Of a DNA stretch of 64,000 nt, positions 43,001-55,700 are shown one piece after another. The notes under the pieces were generated by a model, which made no database searches, was not told where the DNA came from, and saw only the letters and a program-made list of their open reading frames with translations. This DNA comes from Ligula intestinalis. Taxonomy: Eukaryota > Platyhelminthes > Cestoda > Diphyllobothriidea > Diphyllobothriidae. Within the stretch, counting starts at the first letter, position 1. Each line of letters opens with the position of its first letter. The translations under genes and the position numbers were made by a program. The stretch is from NCBI GenBank assembly GCA_036362985.1, contig JAYGXS010000003.1, forward strand, positions 69,265,522 through 69,329,521, in the 5' to 3' direction.

Positions 43001-44165
43001 GAATGAATGCATCCCAGGAACGTGAATATTTTGAGAAGAAGAAGAATTATCGAACACTGGAATTATTATTTTATTAGCCTGAGCTTTCGAACTCCTGCCG
43101 CAGCCCATCATCAGAGTAGGGAAAAGCAGCAAATGAGGTTGCTAGTTCTGGCGTGTGCACAAAATAGCTAAAATTTGAACGAGTAGAATATCAATAATTG
43201 TGTGGTTTGGCCCTCGTCTTGCTTGTGCGTGAGATCGGCTCGTGTATGCGCAAACCCAACATGCGTCCAGTCTGTCCCGTGTAATTAACAGACCCTCTGG
43301 GAACCCAAGTGAAACCACCCCCCCCCCACCACGATTTGGCACACGCCGCCCTATATCAAAGACGTGTCCGCAACGACCGAGCGTATTTCCGCGGGAATAG
43401 GCGTTGGAATCGCACATCGTCCCAAGGTTACAATGCGCAGCCGGGTCATGAGGATCAAGGATCGACTAAATCCCAGTAAGCAATCAGGTGTAGTGTATCG
43501 CATACCACGTCTAAATTGTTCTGTAAAGTACATTGGACAGACTGGACGCATGCTGGGTTCGCGCATACACGAGCAAAAGTTGGCTGTTCGACGGGGTTAT
43601 GACTTTTCGCAAGTGGCCGCCCACACCTACCAGGCGGGTTATGAGTTCAACTTCGCAGCTGCGAGGATAATTGCCGACGCAAGCAGCGAGACGGGCCGAG
43701 AACTTATTGAAGTCGGGGCATCGGATGACAGCTCAGTTAACCGATGCATCGAGATGGCGCCCTCATATGCTGCCCTGCGCAGGTATCTCCAGACTCAGGG
43801 CACTGGTGGTCCTGTCCTTCCCTCTCACCCCCCCCCTCTTCCTTATGACTTACGATTGACCTTTCCCTGTACAATATTGCTTGTTTTTGTTGATGATTTT
43901 ATTTCTGTAAATATTCCCACCCACCACGCCGATCTTGCTCACTAGCAAGACCAGGGCCAAACCACACAATTATTGATTTTCTACCCGTTCAAATTTTAGC
44001 TGTTTTGTGCTTATGCCAGAACTAGCTACCTCATTTGCTGCTTTTCTCTACTCTGATGATGGGCTCCTGCAGGAGCTCGAAAACTCAGGCTTATAAAATA
44101 ATAATTCCAGTGTTCAAAAATTTTTCTTCTCAAAATATTCACGTTCTTGGGATGCGAATATTCGC
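43001..44165 (+). mobile_element. Endonuclease-only Penelope-like element with inverted flanks
   Basis: Plus strand 43364-43945 is an open frame: SGVVYRIPRLNCSVKYIGQT, GRMLGSRIHEQKLAVRRG, FSQVAAHTYQAGYEFNFAAA and SYAALRRYLQTQ, a GIY-YIG PLE endonuclease. It is bounded by inverted copies (about 43001-43260 and 43925-44165) with GAACACTGGAATTATTATTT, GCAGCAAATGAGG and a hairpin carrying CTGATGA and GAAA. The left inverted copy even contains a second piece of endonuclease (minus strand NYTGQTGRMLGLRIHE, about 43230-43300). No reverse transcriptase. Confidence 0.8.
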
Positions 44166-44759
44166 CTCAATCCATTTTTTTCTCTCTCGTCTGTCCTACG
44201 GATGAAAGTATCATTATCGTCCTCATTCCACCGTTTAACAGAAGTTCCAGTGTTCGTCCCTCTCTGTGAACTTGCATACCGGATCCTTCACAAAGTTCCC
44301 TTAGTGTTATACTCAGTCGAACCTTCATGTCTCCCTCTGCGAGCGTGTACCGGTGCTCACGTCCCACCTCCCACGTACCCATCTCAAATCAGCCTCCATT
44401 GGTTGACTTTCACTTGAATCTCACCAACACATATCCTAGAGACAACTGATTGTTTGCGCTACCTTCTGCTTCCACTTCCAAAAAAGCACATGTGTGTTCT
44501 CCCATCAATTCCGCTTCTTTCACATGGAACGATAGAACTCTGTTCTGAAGTGCATCCTATGCACCAACTTCTAATTTCCAGCTTCCCACGAAGGGTATCT
44601 GGACTTAAACTCAAAGGTGGTACTACGCTTTGATACTTGAATAACATAAGGCAATTTCCCACCGTAATATAATTATTTTATAAGCATTAGAGAAAAAGTT
44701 GATCTCTTGGAAACTTTTAGTGTTTAACTATGAAGGTAACTATCTATTTGTTTAAATCT

Positions 44760-44830
44760 AAAGACAAAAGCTGATGCGATCGCTGGGACAAGAACTTTAC
44801 TCTCGTCACATTTCGCATTCTTTCGCGAAC
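44760..44830 (-). mobile_element. PLE LTR-like fragment
   Basis: GATGCGATCGCTGGGACAAG then, on the minus strand, CTGATAATGAGTTCGCG and GCGAAATGTGACG: the shared pLTR hairpin region. Confidence 0.55.
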
Positions 44831-46535
44831 TCATTATCAGAGATATTAGCAGAAACGACCACTTCGTGTATAGGGAGTTACAGTAGTTAAAGGCTACACT
44901 CGAAATGCTACTGCATACCGATGACAATTAATGGCTTCATCTTGTTGTGGATAGTTGCCCGCTTGTGTAATAATTGTTTGATGGGTGGCGTGTTGGTCAT
45001 GACCAGCTGAACTTTCCTTACTCGTGATAGATTTATGCATGATGACTGTTTAGTTATCTGGCCCACTGGCGCTGGCATTACAAGACGTTGACATTGTAAC
45101 TCACCATACTTACAGCCTAGGTACTCGCTAAAAGGCCCAACTGAAGTTGCAAGACGTGTTCGCCTGAAAGCTCCCCGAGTGGAGAATTGCTTTGGTCAGA
45201 CCGAGCCTCAGCATCGAATATGGGCTGAGTAGGTCATTTTACGTATTTATAGACTGGGAGCTCCTAAACCATGGCTCAAGCAACTGGTGGCTTACGTGAT
45301 TGTCACCTTAAGCGATCGCACTTGGCTCTTGTCAAGTGAAGCAAATCACTCTGTTGGCTGTGATAATTTTTCATAAATGCCACTCGGCCAACTGAGCAGG
45401 TCCCATGTTGTCTGATTTGTGCGTAGGATCATGGAATACCATAGTTTTACAGACTGAAAATGTACATGGCAGTTCTTGATACAATATCGGAAACATAGAA
45501 GTATTCCATACTAGCATGCAATGCTTGAGAACTTTTCGTGTTCAGAATAACCACTGAAACCGGTAAAAATCGGGCACTTCGTGTTAAGTTTGCCCTGTTT
45601 GTGTATAGTATTGATATACTTTAACGAAGGTCCTTGATCAAGAACCATTCAGTTATATGGGGCCATGCAGTAAAACCAGCTAGGGTAATATTTAAGGCCC
45701 AAAACACACATAAAATCAATTAAAATACGATAATTTTATTAGCCACGTTGAGCTGCGCGCGAACAGGACAAGCCGATGTGCATGGATATTTTAAGCAGCA
45801 TTGGATCGTTGATTTAAGAAAGGAGTGTAAAAATTTAAGATCATCAACATAGATAAATTATAATGGATAATTAAACTGCCGATAAAATATTTTTAACGTG
45901 CAGCAAAAGCAGAGGAGGTCCTAGCATATTACTTTTTGGGCACCGCTTACTGTAGAGCGTCTCAGTTAAAAACGAGGACCCCACTGAGACCTTTTGTTTC
46001 CGACTACATAGAAAGGCTGATAAACACATTTGGATGATGAAAATATTTCTCACGTTTTTGAGAGGGAGCCGAAAATGTATGTTGAAGTGGCGAGTGGGAA
46101 TACGTTATCACACAACTTGAAACAGCTCAAACAGCACACGTTATGACAGGTTTCAATCAAGTCTCAAGGGGGACGCCTTTAAGTTCAAGGAGAGTATGCT
46201 TAAAAATAAAGGAATGTGAATGCCCCATTAATGAAGACTTTGTAGTGAAAGCGTTCCTTGGGCCTTAAATATACAATTTCTTTATGTTTATTCATCAAAT
46301 TAACTCTACTTAGAGTCCGGGGCTGACATACAGGATAGCGGGTTGTTCTACTGACAGGCTAAATATAAAAAGAAACCGATGCATTTTATATTAGGCAACA
46401 CCCGTTTATATACATAAAATAATAATTTAACAGTGCCAATTTTGATAGAGGTGAGTTCGTTTTAATTAATCAATCTTTTGTGTAAAAATAAGCCGCCTTG
46501 CTTGGCGCCGATTAGAGTTCTGTGTCCGCCGCGTG

Positions 46536-46701
46536 ATGCAAGAGGAGCGTCTATCGCGATATGTTATCCACACTTCGCGATGTCTTGTAAACCGGTTAAA
46601 TTTCGCCTGTGCTATAGACTCCATTTTTGATGTCAACATATATCTCTTCGAACGGTTTCTCCTGCTTCTGAATCCTTCGTTGGAATCCGACATTTCTAAA
46701 A
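46536..46701 (+). CDS. CEP95: CEP95-like exon 1 with start codon
   Basis: ATG at 46536 opens MQEERLSRYVIHTSRCLVN; it is the first ATG of the conserved frame. Ends in phase 1 at a GTAGGT donor. The region matches the first helices of the CEP95 CH-like domain. Confidence 0.75.
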
Positions 46702-49700
46702 GTAGGTGTTTTGGGAAAGCCTCACCTGCCTTCCAGACGAATATGAAAATTTGGAAGCAAGATATCAGTTTATTTTGGACTGGCTTTCGTCCGAATTAGA
46801 ATCGGAGATATCTCATATTACTGCTACATCACTTGTCAACTTTGATCCCCTCCATTTGAAAAATTTGCTAGAAATATTCTCTCTACTGTTAGAAGAAAAT
46901 ATTAAAGGCGATGCTACACTGTCTTTTAAAAGGTCAGAAATAAGGTTTATTTTAGTTTTGCGGATTCCTTAGCTTAATTCGCCTTTTATATGTGCATCCT
47001 TCCCGTGTTAACATGTTAAATTAATAAGTATCACTTTTGCCATGGTTTGTCCAACCATACCGTCTGGTTTCTGTGAACTGGAATTTTATCTCTGTTAGAT
47101 CCGCGAATTTATCTAGTGAAACTGTCACTGAAGAAACTTCGACGGTGAACCGCTCGGCCGTCTCGTGTGCCTTGCCGGTTGTGGGTCCTAATCTGGAAAA
47201 CCGCTTGCAGTATCTGCAAAGTAAGCTCGCTCAGTTGTTTCCGACTGGAGACTGCTCCTCGAGCCGCTATCAGCAAGAGATTTCCAATCCTGCAATAGAA
47301 ACGCCTCACAAACAACTCTTCGAGCTAGCGAGCTACTCTCAAACCGTAAGTTATTGCTTGTTTTTATGCACACATTTTTCGATAAGTTGGTTGTAAGCAT
47401 ACCCTGTTGTCTCAGTAGTTTATAAAAAGCACGTCAATATATTGACGTGTTTTTGAATCGATTATTAAATTTACCCATTTTTTTACTGATGAGTACCGTC
47501 CGTCCATGGTGTTTCACGGACAGAACTTAAAGATGTTGTAGACTGTTAGAATCCTCCCCGACTGTGCGGAACTTATGAAATTTTCTTGTTTGCTCTACCC
47601 CATTTTACATGCCTCCATACTATACAAATTATTTAAAAAGATGGCAGAGCCGTTCGTGTTAGGTTTTGTACTGAGGATACTGCGACGGTTGCAGGTTGAG
47701 AAGCGACTTCACGATGGCCTAGTTTACTTTAGTAGGTTCTTTCTCGGGCTTAAGGCAAGTAAAGTGGACATTTACAATGATTTTGTTGCATTCCGCAGTC
47801 ACCGCTGACTAGAAACTTACCACTGTTTTATACGTGCCAGTTGTCCCTCTGAAGTTTAAGTAACTGGAGACTGCCGAAGTTGTCGTGTTTACCTCTTTGT
47901 ACGCTTTAGAGCAGCCATGGGCATCGGCTTTGGTAACTGCTGTCTAACCGTGCATGCGCAAGACGTTCAGTTTCGGGTTTGTTCGGTACTTTGTGCAAAT
48001 TCTAGGCCACTGTGACCAAAGACATCCTCTTAAAGACAGGGGGTGAAAACGCATCGTTCCTCCACCCTATACACGTAAGGAATCCACATTAGGTTTCCGA
48101 AGTGTCTTTGCAGCTCGCGGTTATTTTCCTGCAGTGCTAAAAATAAAAGCCCCTATTATTTTTCACTAGCGTGGAAGCCCAGCTTCGCCTTGGGCTTCCT
48201 TACATGTTGTTGTCCCTTACGTAGGCAAACCATATATGAGAACCTCTTAAAATGATTATGAAGTAGAAGATGAGTAGGCCGAAATTCCTGTTGTCGTTTC
48301 GACTCGATGAATAGTATTTGTACGCTCAGAAGGAGTAATTGCGCAGAAAGTAGCGACAGAAAATCGTAAAATAACTGAAAATATTCTTTAAATGTCTAAG
48401 TCCGACAATATTAACATATGCTAAGTCCTGCTTGATTTTATTGAACGGGCTAGAGCGGTGTTCAGAAGGACGAAGGATAGAAAAGGAGTAGCAAAAAACC
48501 ACAAGTTTAAGTGAAAAACTGATAGTGTAACGGAGAGTTGACCGTAGGAAAAGCACGATTCTTCCAAGTGATTTCCGGCAACCTTGATGGACATGGCAAA
48601 GCAAATCTTCACTCGAACTTGAAGTCGTCGGCAATTGAACGGAGTATTAGATGGCACGATAGGAATACGGGGGACATAAGTAGTTTCCCCTTTTGCACAA
48701 CCGGTCATAATTGTGGCCTCTATCAGGTATTACATCAGCCGCTTGACAGTTAGCCTAGTGCCATTGCATAGCCGTGGTGCATCAAGATTTCTAATCAGCA
48801 CAATTGGTGCACCAACCTTCAGAACCATTTTTGTGATGGAACACCAGATATTTGCAAGCTGTTCATGAATTCTACTGGATAATTAACACAGTCGGAAGGG
48901 TCAACTGTAGTATCGAATGATTTATGCGGTGTTTCCTCAACTGGAAGAAGACAGCTAATGCTGTCGTTAATGGCATTGACAAATTTGTTTGTAGGAGCAA
49001 AAATTTCTTGTTCGCATATCCAATCTGCGTCGGAAAAGTTGGTTTGAAGATTAGGGGAAACTTTGTCTCTAAGTTCTTCGCCACTGCTCAACAATTTCGC
49101 AACCAAACTAATGGGGATGTTTCCGTTTGCATCCGTTTCAATTTTTCCTTCTCAAATCTTCAAGATGTTAGTTGAGAATTCGTTGGATTCATGGGCATTG
49201 TGGAGGTGAACCCTCATATTGGTCGTGAGTTTTAATGTCTTTACCGTTGACCATAGCGGTGAATATTTAAGGCAGAATTTTACCTAGTCACCTCTGGTAC
49301 CCCTTTGAATCACGGGTAGTGTCTGGCGGGAATCACCAGATAAAACCGTTGTGATGCCACCAAATGGTATGTTCTTTTCTGCGACATCAGGCAACGTTCT
49401 ATCTAGCGCTTTCAGTGCAATTCTTTTGGCCATGGTACACTCATCCCAAATTATAGCTGAGCACCATTCCAACAATTCAGATAAGCCACTACCTCTGCTT
49501 ATGTGGCATGTTGCGGTACCGTCGTCAGGTAACCTCAGGGCGTGAAGGCGTGGCAGACAGCCGCATTACTGTGGAGGGGAGGGGGTGGTGTTTCAAGGAG
49601 CCGCGACTACCTCAACGTAAGTATGGAGAGGAGGCCAAGCGGTAGCAAGCCAAGTGATTTACGGTCAGTGACTGTGAAGCAGCTGTACAGGCAGTTGTTT

Positions 49701-52700
49701 TAGCCCTTGCTGCATTGCCGTTGGGGGAGGCGGGAGGGTGGCGTTTCAAGCGGCAAGGACATGTGTGTGTGGGTCCAAGCGGAAGAAGAGATCAAGTGAT
49801 TTACGGTCAGCGAGCCTGAAACAGCGGCCTATTACCAATGCTAGCGGGGAGACGCCTAGGCAGACGGCGTTCTCCAGTCGTCAAGATCTTAGCGGTCTCG
49901 CCCTTTTTGCTGCATGGCTGTCGCTCTCCTCCACCCCCTCCCCTTTCCCAAACCCCGCAGGCCTATCCACATCCGCTTGTCACGTCGGGTTTCATTCCCA
50001 GTGGCAGCGTTGTGAATGTCCGGTTGCCCGTCGTCGTCGCAGCCACCAGAGCATCCGTAAGCGGCCGGGAGCGGCGCTGGCGGGTGAATGACGGATCGGG
50101 GCGACAGCGAGCTGATCGATGAACAGACAGGCCGGCACGCGTGAACAGCGATTAGTGTGCGGTGCCTGCGACCAATGATAACGGAGATTCACACAGAAAC
50201 AGTCATCACTTTTATTAAGTATACAGATGGACAATGGACTGCTTTCCGTTCTTTTAAAGTAGGAAATGTTGATATGTTTAAAACCATTCAATGCTTATCA
50301 GTTACACCGCGTCTCCCAAAACAGCATATTCAGTCTGCTCAAAGCCTGAATGCCGTCGTATATGTGGATTTTGTTGAAATTAGTCGAGTTATATTTTGTA
50401 ATTTAGGTAGTAGACAGTCTTTTTTCAGATTTCTTCACCAGACTTCCTCTCATTTTTTCCATTTTCAACAGTATTGTTATGATGTATTTCCATGTAATGT
50501 GTTGTTTTAACTACTTTTAATACTGTTACAATGTAATAATAAAAGCGCCTTATCTATTGCTGTTTGATATAACTAGAAATATTTTTCCTAAAAGCTGCAG
50601 CAGTTGTTATGTCCAGCGCCTGATAATATAATCATTACGACTTATAGCCTGTTGAACCGTCGAACAACCATGCACATTGGTGTTGGTAAATAAAGATAAT
50701 GATGCCTCTTGACTGAAAATGTGTATTGGCACACAAATAGCTACTTCAGCCTCCGTTATCTTTGTTGGTATCCCTTTTACTATGTCGTCATCTGCGAGTA
50801 CTATAGCCTAACACCAATTTCCCCTCCAAGAGCGTTTACTGTCTGGCAATCAGACCAGGGTAGCCCCACTTCCAGAATTTTGTTCGTCCTTTGCACTTAT
50901 GTCATCATTACAAACTTTCGATTGCAGGAATCAGCGACCCAGCCATCTACACGTCCTGCTGCTCCCATCCCGGTTCCCCCGCCGCGCAGACTACCCGCAC
51001 CACCTACATCTCGCTCCATCCTCAAACCCATTGAGATACCACTCTCACACGTTGGAGTGCCGATCTCCTTCCGCTGGTCAGACCCCCAACCGCGCCGTAC
51101 GAGGCGATGTACTGATGAGGGCCTCTTGCAGGAGCTGTTAAAGGAGCTACCCGGTATCACCCTAAGCCGAGAGACGCGAAATTACCTGCAAAAGCGGCTA
51201 GGTACATTAATTTCAGCCAATGCACGAGCAGTCAAACAGAGGCAGTTCTAGCCATTTAATCTATTCTTGCGTGTGCAAAGATATTTCAGTAGAGTTGCTT
51301 GGGTCGCAAGCGCAGTACTTGCTTTCTGGCAGGGCTTATCGCAGGGGGTCAAGTAAGTTAAACCCTGGCAACTGCGATCTTGAGGCCCGTTTCCTTAGGA
51401 GAAGGGAAGTCATGGGAAGACCAGAGTGGTAGGGGCAGTATATTCTGTACAAACGGAATGGAAAATAGGCAGTAAACATGGGCGACCGCAGACCAGCGGA
51501 CGGCGTCTGAAGTCCCGTATGCTTGGCAGTCGACACGTGAAGTTTTGTATGATTTGGCCTGTGATTGGCTGTTCCAGAGGCCGGAAACAGCAAGCGTTCA
51601 CAAGTGCGCTTCAGGTAGAGCTAGTCTTCGTACGCTAACTGAAAACATTATCCATGAAAATTGAATGCTGCTAGGTACTCTGCATAACTACTTACGCCTC
51701 TTTTTAAATGTTTCGGTTCAGTAAACTTGCTGGTATTGGAGAGAACAGCGGAAACATATTTCCGATTTTTTATGCTGGCTTCGTTTGTTACGCGATTATT
51801 TTAGCAAAATAGGATCTCCTCAAAGATTTACCAAAAAGCCCGGGCAACAGGATTTTTTAGACCGCTTTCTCAAATTTTAGTATCACAGTTGTGCCTTAGT
51901 CATAATTGGAAGAATTTTTGATGGTGGGAGCCAAGTCTTCTTAAGTTCTATTGTTTATTTTGCAAGTGGAAGGGGAACGAGGACGGGAAGCAGGCTGTTA
52001 GTTTTGTTTACTCTCGCGTGAACCCAGGTGAGATCATCATCCATCGGTTCGGCACATCAACTTGACTTTCTAATGTAGTTCTTCTCAACCTCACTGGTCT
52101 TTGGCAAATCTATTTGCAGAATGCAGGTCATTTTTTTCAGACAGTCCAAAAACCAAGTGAAAATTCGGACGAACTAGGTTCCCTTTGTTTGAGCTGATTC
52201 AACCAAAAGTAGTTGCATGTAATTCCTGGACGCACACGCGCTCATTTTCATTCACCACTACGGCATACTGCTTTGAGATATTAAAATCTTATTTTCCTTG
52301 TGCTTGTTTCAACAGTACTCCTTATTATTAACATAATAATAGCCGTGTTTTTTTTCTTCCTTTCCTGTCTTGCGAACAGCTAGCTTTTACAGTTCCAATG
52401 ATTCCCCACGACAGGCTGCTGCTACCTCGGGCGTGCCATCGGCCTTGGCTCGCAGTCTCAGTGAACTTGAGTTGAAACAGCGCGATCGGCTGAGCCTGAT
52501 GTACGACCAGGAGGAGAGGACGGCAAGACTGCAAGCCAGTCGTAACCAGGAGGCTTTTTGCCGGCAACTGAAGGCGGAGCTGCGGGAACGTAAGCGTCAG
52601 GAGGTGCGCGCTCGTTGCTATCAACGTCAATTTGTGGACCGCTTCCGGGCTCAGAAGCTCGCTCAGAAGGCGGAGGAAGAACTGGTAGGCTCACATCTTA

Positions 52701-55700
52701 ATGAACTATGTAATTTGCTAGCCTTATCCTTCCCTCTCATCGGGCAGGGTTCTATCCCTACCAGTACTACTTCTACTTCTTTTGGTGGTGGTGGTGGTGA
52801 TTGTCGACGCTTGCGATCAGCATGTTCCCATTAACCTACTACTCCCAGGAAATTTATCTCAAATAATTGTTTTTGTGTGTTTTTAGTATATTGACTGTTT
52901 TTTTCTATTGGGTATGAAAAGCTGACTTATATTCAGTAGTGACGAGCGTTCTCCTTTTTCTGTGGTACTTTAATGCGATCTTTCTTCGTCGGTAGTTATG
53001 TCTGTTGACCTAGTTTTACAGGGAAAATTTGTATATGGTACGGTTGTGATAGCCGCCTTCGGCGATGTTGACAGCGATTTGAAGAACTGAAATCATTCTC
53101 TTATCCATAAATGGGATCTGGATATCGAAAGTCCAAGAACCACCTTGATGTTTTATTAAATTGTATGGAGTTAGGTTTTTTTCGACGATTCCAGGTTGGA
53201 TTTGTCGCCGAATCGAGGTCACCAGGATTGAACTCATGAGGCGATCAACGAGGGACTTGCTCAATCGGTCTCTTCATGGTCTCTCTTTGTTAGCGATGCT
53301 TAAACTCCTTTAGGAAGCCTGTCATTTTTAATCATAATAATTGTGCGGACGTCATTTTCAAAATAATTGTTGATCACTGTCAGTCAGCATCCCTTTCAGA
53401 TGGTGAATGTTTAACATCTCTAATCTGAGCTTTTGGACTTCGGCCTTCCAGTTGTACATGTCCCCACGGCCCACTTATTTCGTATGTGTTAGGATGTGCA
53501 TGTGTTCTGGAGAAACGACACACCTTCACGCCGGTGGTGTTCGACCCGCCACGCGTGCAACCTTCTACGTCGATGTTTTGAAATTTCTTTATTCCGCGTT
53601 TCCTCGTCCTGAGTGTTCAAAGTAATGACAGGATTCTGACGGTTTACTATTGTTTGCCCTCTTGTCTTCAGCTTTTCCGACGCATTTTTGAAAAGGCTCT
53701 GGAAATCGAAAGGCAGCACCGTCTGGAGGAACGCAAAGTTGCGAGAGAAGTCCGTCAAAAGCAACTCGCTCTCCAGAAGTCTATCCTAGATGATATGGAA
53801 TATGCGTATCCTTTTCTTCCCGCTCATTCACCCTATTATTTAACTATGTGTCCTCTAAAAGTGTCTTTCAGGTTGTTTTGAATTTTCAGTACATTAGGAG
53901 TCACTTTCCGTGACTGCCTCTATTGCTTTTTTGAACAGGCGTGGTTGGGAAGGTGGACTAAGTAGCTTAATGGTCTGTCGATTGTCACTTATCCACACTC
54001 TATCGCCTTTTGGTAAAAGCGGCCTCAGGCATAATTTCTCCCTTTGTTCAATACGCTTCTCTTAATGCATTTTTAGCTATTTGTAGTGAGGCTTAATACA
54101 TGTAATGTATGGGCTTGCAGTGCAGTACGTGTCTTCAAAGTACAAATTACGACAAGCGTGTGTTCTTATGCTGTATGACCTTCTCATCCAGAGTCTAGTA
54201 CTGTAAAGCAGGGCTCTAGTCTCTATTTTAATGTCTTGATCACCAGGAGCTGGACTAGGAGTCTTCGATTTCCAGGTTCGACTTTCCTTGTTGGATGGGC
54301 TGGGTGCTAACTGCTATACTATGTTTCACCGAAGACTAACTTAGCAGTGTGCGTGAATCCTTACAGCTCTGGAAAACTTTCATAGCCTATGGAAGTGGTG
54401 GATGACTGTTTTCAGATACCGCGGGCAGCCGCTTAGGCCGGCTTTCACGATGCATTTCCTGTTTAAATTGTTTTGCAGTTTGCTTTGCCTTGAAAATTCC
54501 TTTCTAGTTAGTTGTAGGCGACCGTTTCCACGGGATCCCTGTCTAGAACGATGTTATTTACTGCTTCTTTCATCCACTACAGCTCATCGTAAAAGCAATG
54601 ACAGCGACTTTTATAAGTAATTTCGAGGATGCTGTTTTGCACACAGCCATATGACTAATGGCGGTTTGATTTTCTGATGAGGCGTTGATTTTACTGGGGT
54701 GCAGACAGACCACCTAAGCCCAGGAATTAGAAAGTTTAACGAAGGGCTTCAGCAACTGAGGTGATTAGCATACGCTGTCTAGTTCGACAGAAACTCTCTC
54801 AGATTGTTACAACCCGGCACTTGTACTTAGCACAAACTCTGAACTAGCCCGACTGTTGTCACGACCGCCAGCACGCGAGAGCAAGAGAAATCAGTCGATC
54901 AGGGGAGAAGTGTATTCACACAAAGCAAAAAAAGACTACGGGGTATTTATCCAGCCCGCTCCATGGGCAGGCATCAACTATAGGGGACTAATCAGCTATG
55001 ACGAAAAATCAATAGCCACGGCGCGCTCTCATGACAGTGGCGTGGAGTTGCACTCGGAGGGCTTTCTGGAAGATGAGTAATCGTGGGAATGGGCGCATTC
55101 CCAACACATGTGCAATGTCGACAACTTTCCCGTGTCATTCAGCACTACCTTATTTATATTTCGATTTCCGCCGTCCATTTATGGATGGCAGGTCGAATTA
55201 TGAAAAACTTCACGCCGGCCTCACAACCGCTAGTTAACCTGATCAATTGGAGTTTACGTTGTACATCCTTGACTCGATTGATATATAGACATAAAGAACG
55301 GATAAGACTGATGCGTGAGGAAGACCATGAACTCCAGCACAGGCTTCTCCAAGAAGAAAAGGAGAATAAGCTGGCAAGTTGATATGCGTATTTATTTCAC
55401 CATTTTTTTACATTTTTGCTAATCGCTTGCAAAGTCGCTAAATTGGCTTGTAAATGTAGGTCGACAGGCTGTTGTGGGGGCATAGTTGTTGTTCTCCTTG
55501 TCAGTAAGCACCCGTAGCAACGTCTTTATAAGAAATAGCTGTCTTTCGAGAAGTAACCGTAAAACAAATTGCATCTGCGCCATTAGCTTTTGCAAATGCA
55601 ACAATAACGCCTAAAACGGGGGCGCGCGCTTTTAAACGCCGGAAAAATGGAAACCTAGATCATTGAGTAGAGAATCCACATGAATTGATATTAGTCTATG

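Larger units (their letters stand above)
37694..46535. other. Intergenic region between divergent genes
   Basis: Should hold the DUR3-like 5' UTR exon(s) and both promoters. It contains the MITE, the PLE cluster at 42360-44165 and very AT-rich DNA at 39580-40740. No promoter element could be supported. Confidence 0.5.
51202..55288. other. CEP95-like introns 4-6
   Basis: Only exons 5 and 6 are recognised. A GC-richer piece at 51360-51600 shares GGCCTGTGATTGGNTG with 24685 and is probably repeat. The frame at 54856-55080 has no known family. Confidence 0.45.

Noticed and set aside
47575..47808. CEP95-like exon in intron 3
   Set aside because: Exons 3 and 4 join in phase 0 without it, and the sequence matches no conserved block.
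54856..55080. CEP95-like exon
   Set aside because: Not needed for phase, no coiled-coil character, and its start resembles a repeated region near 24590.
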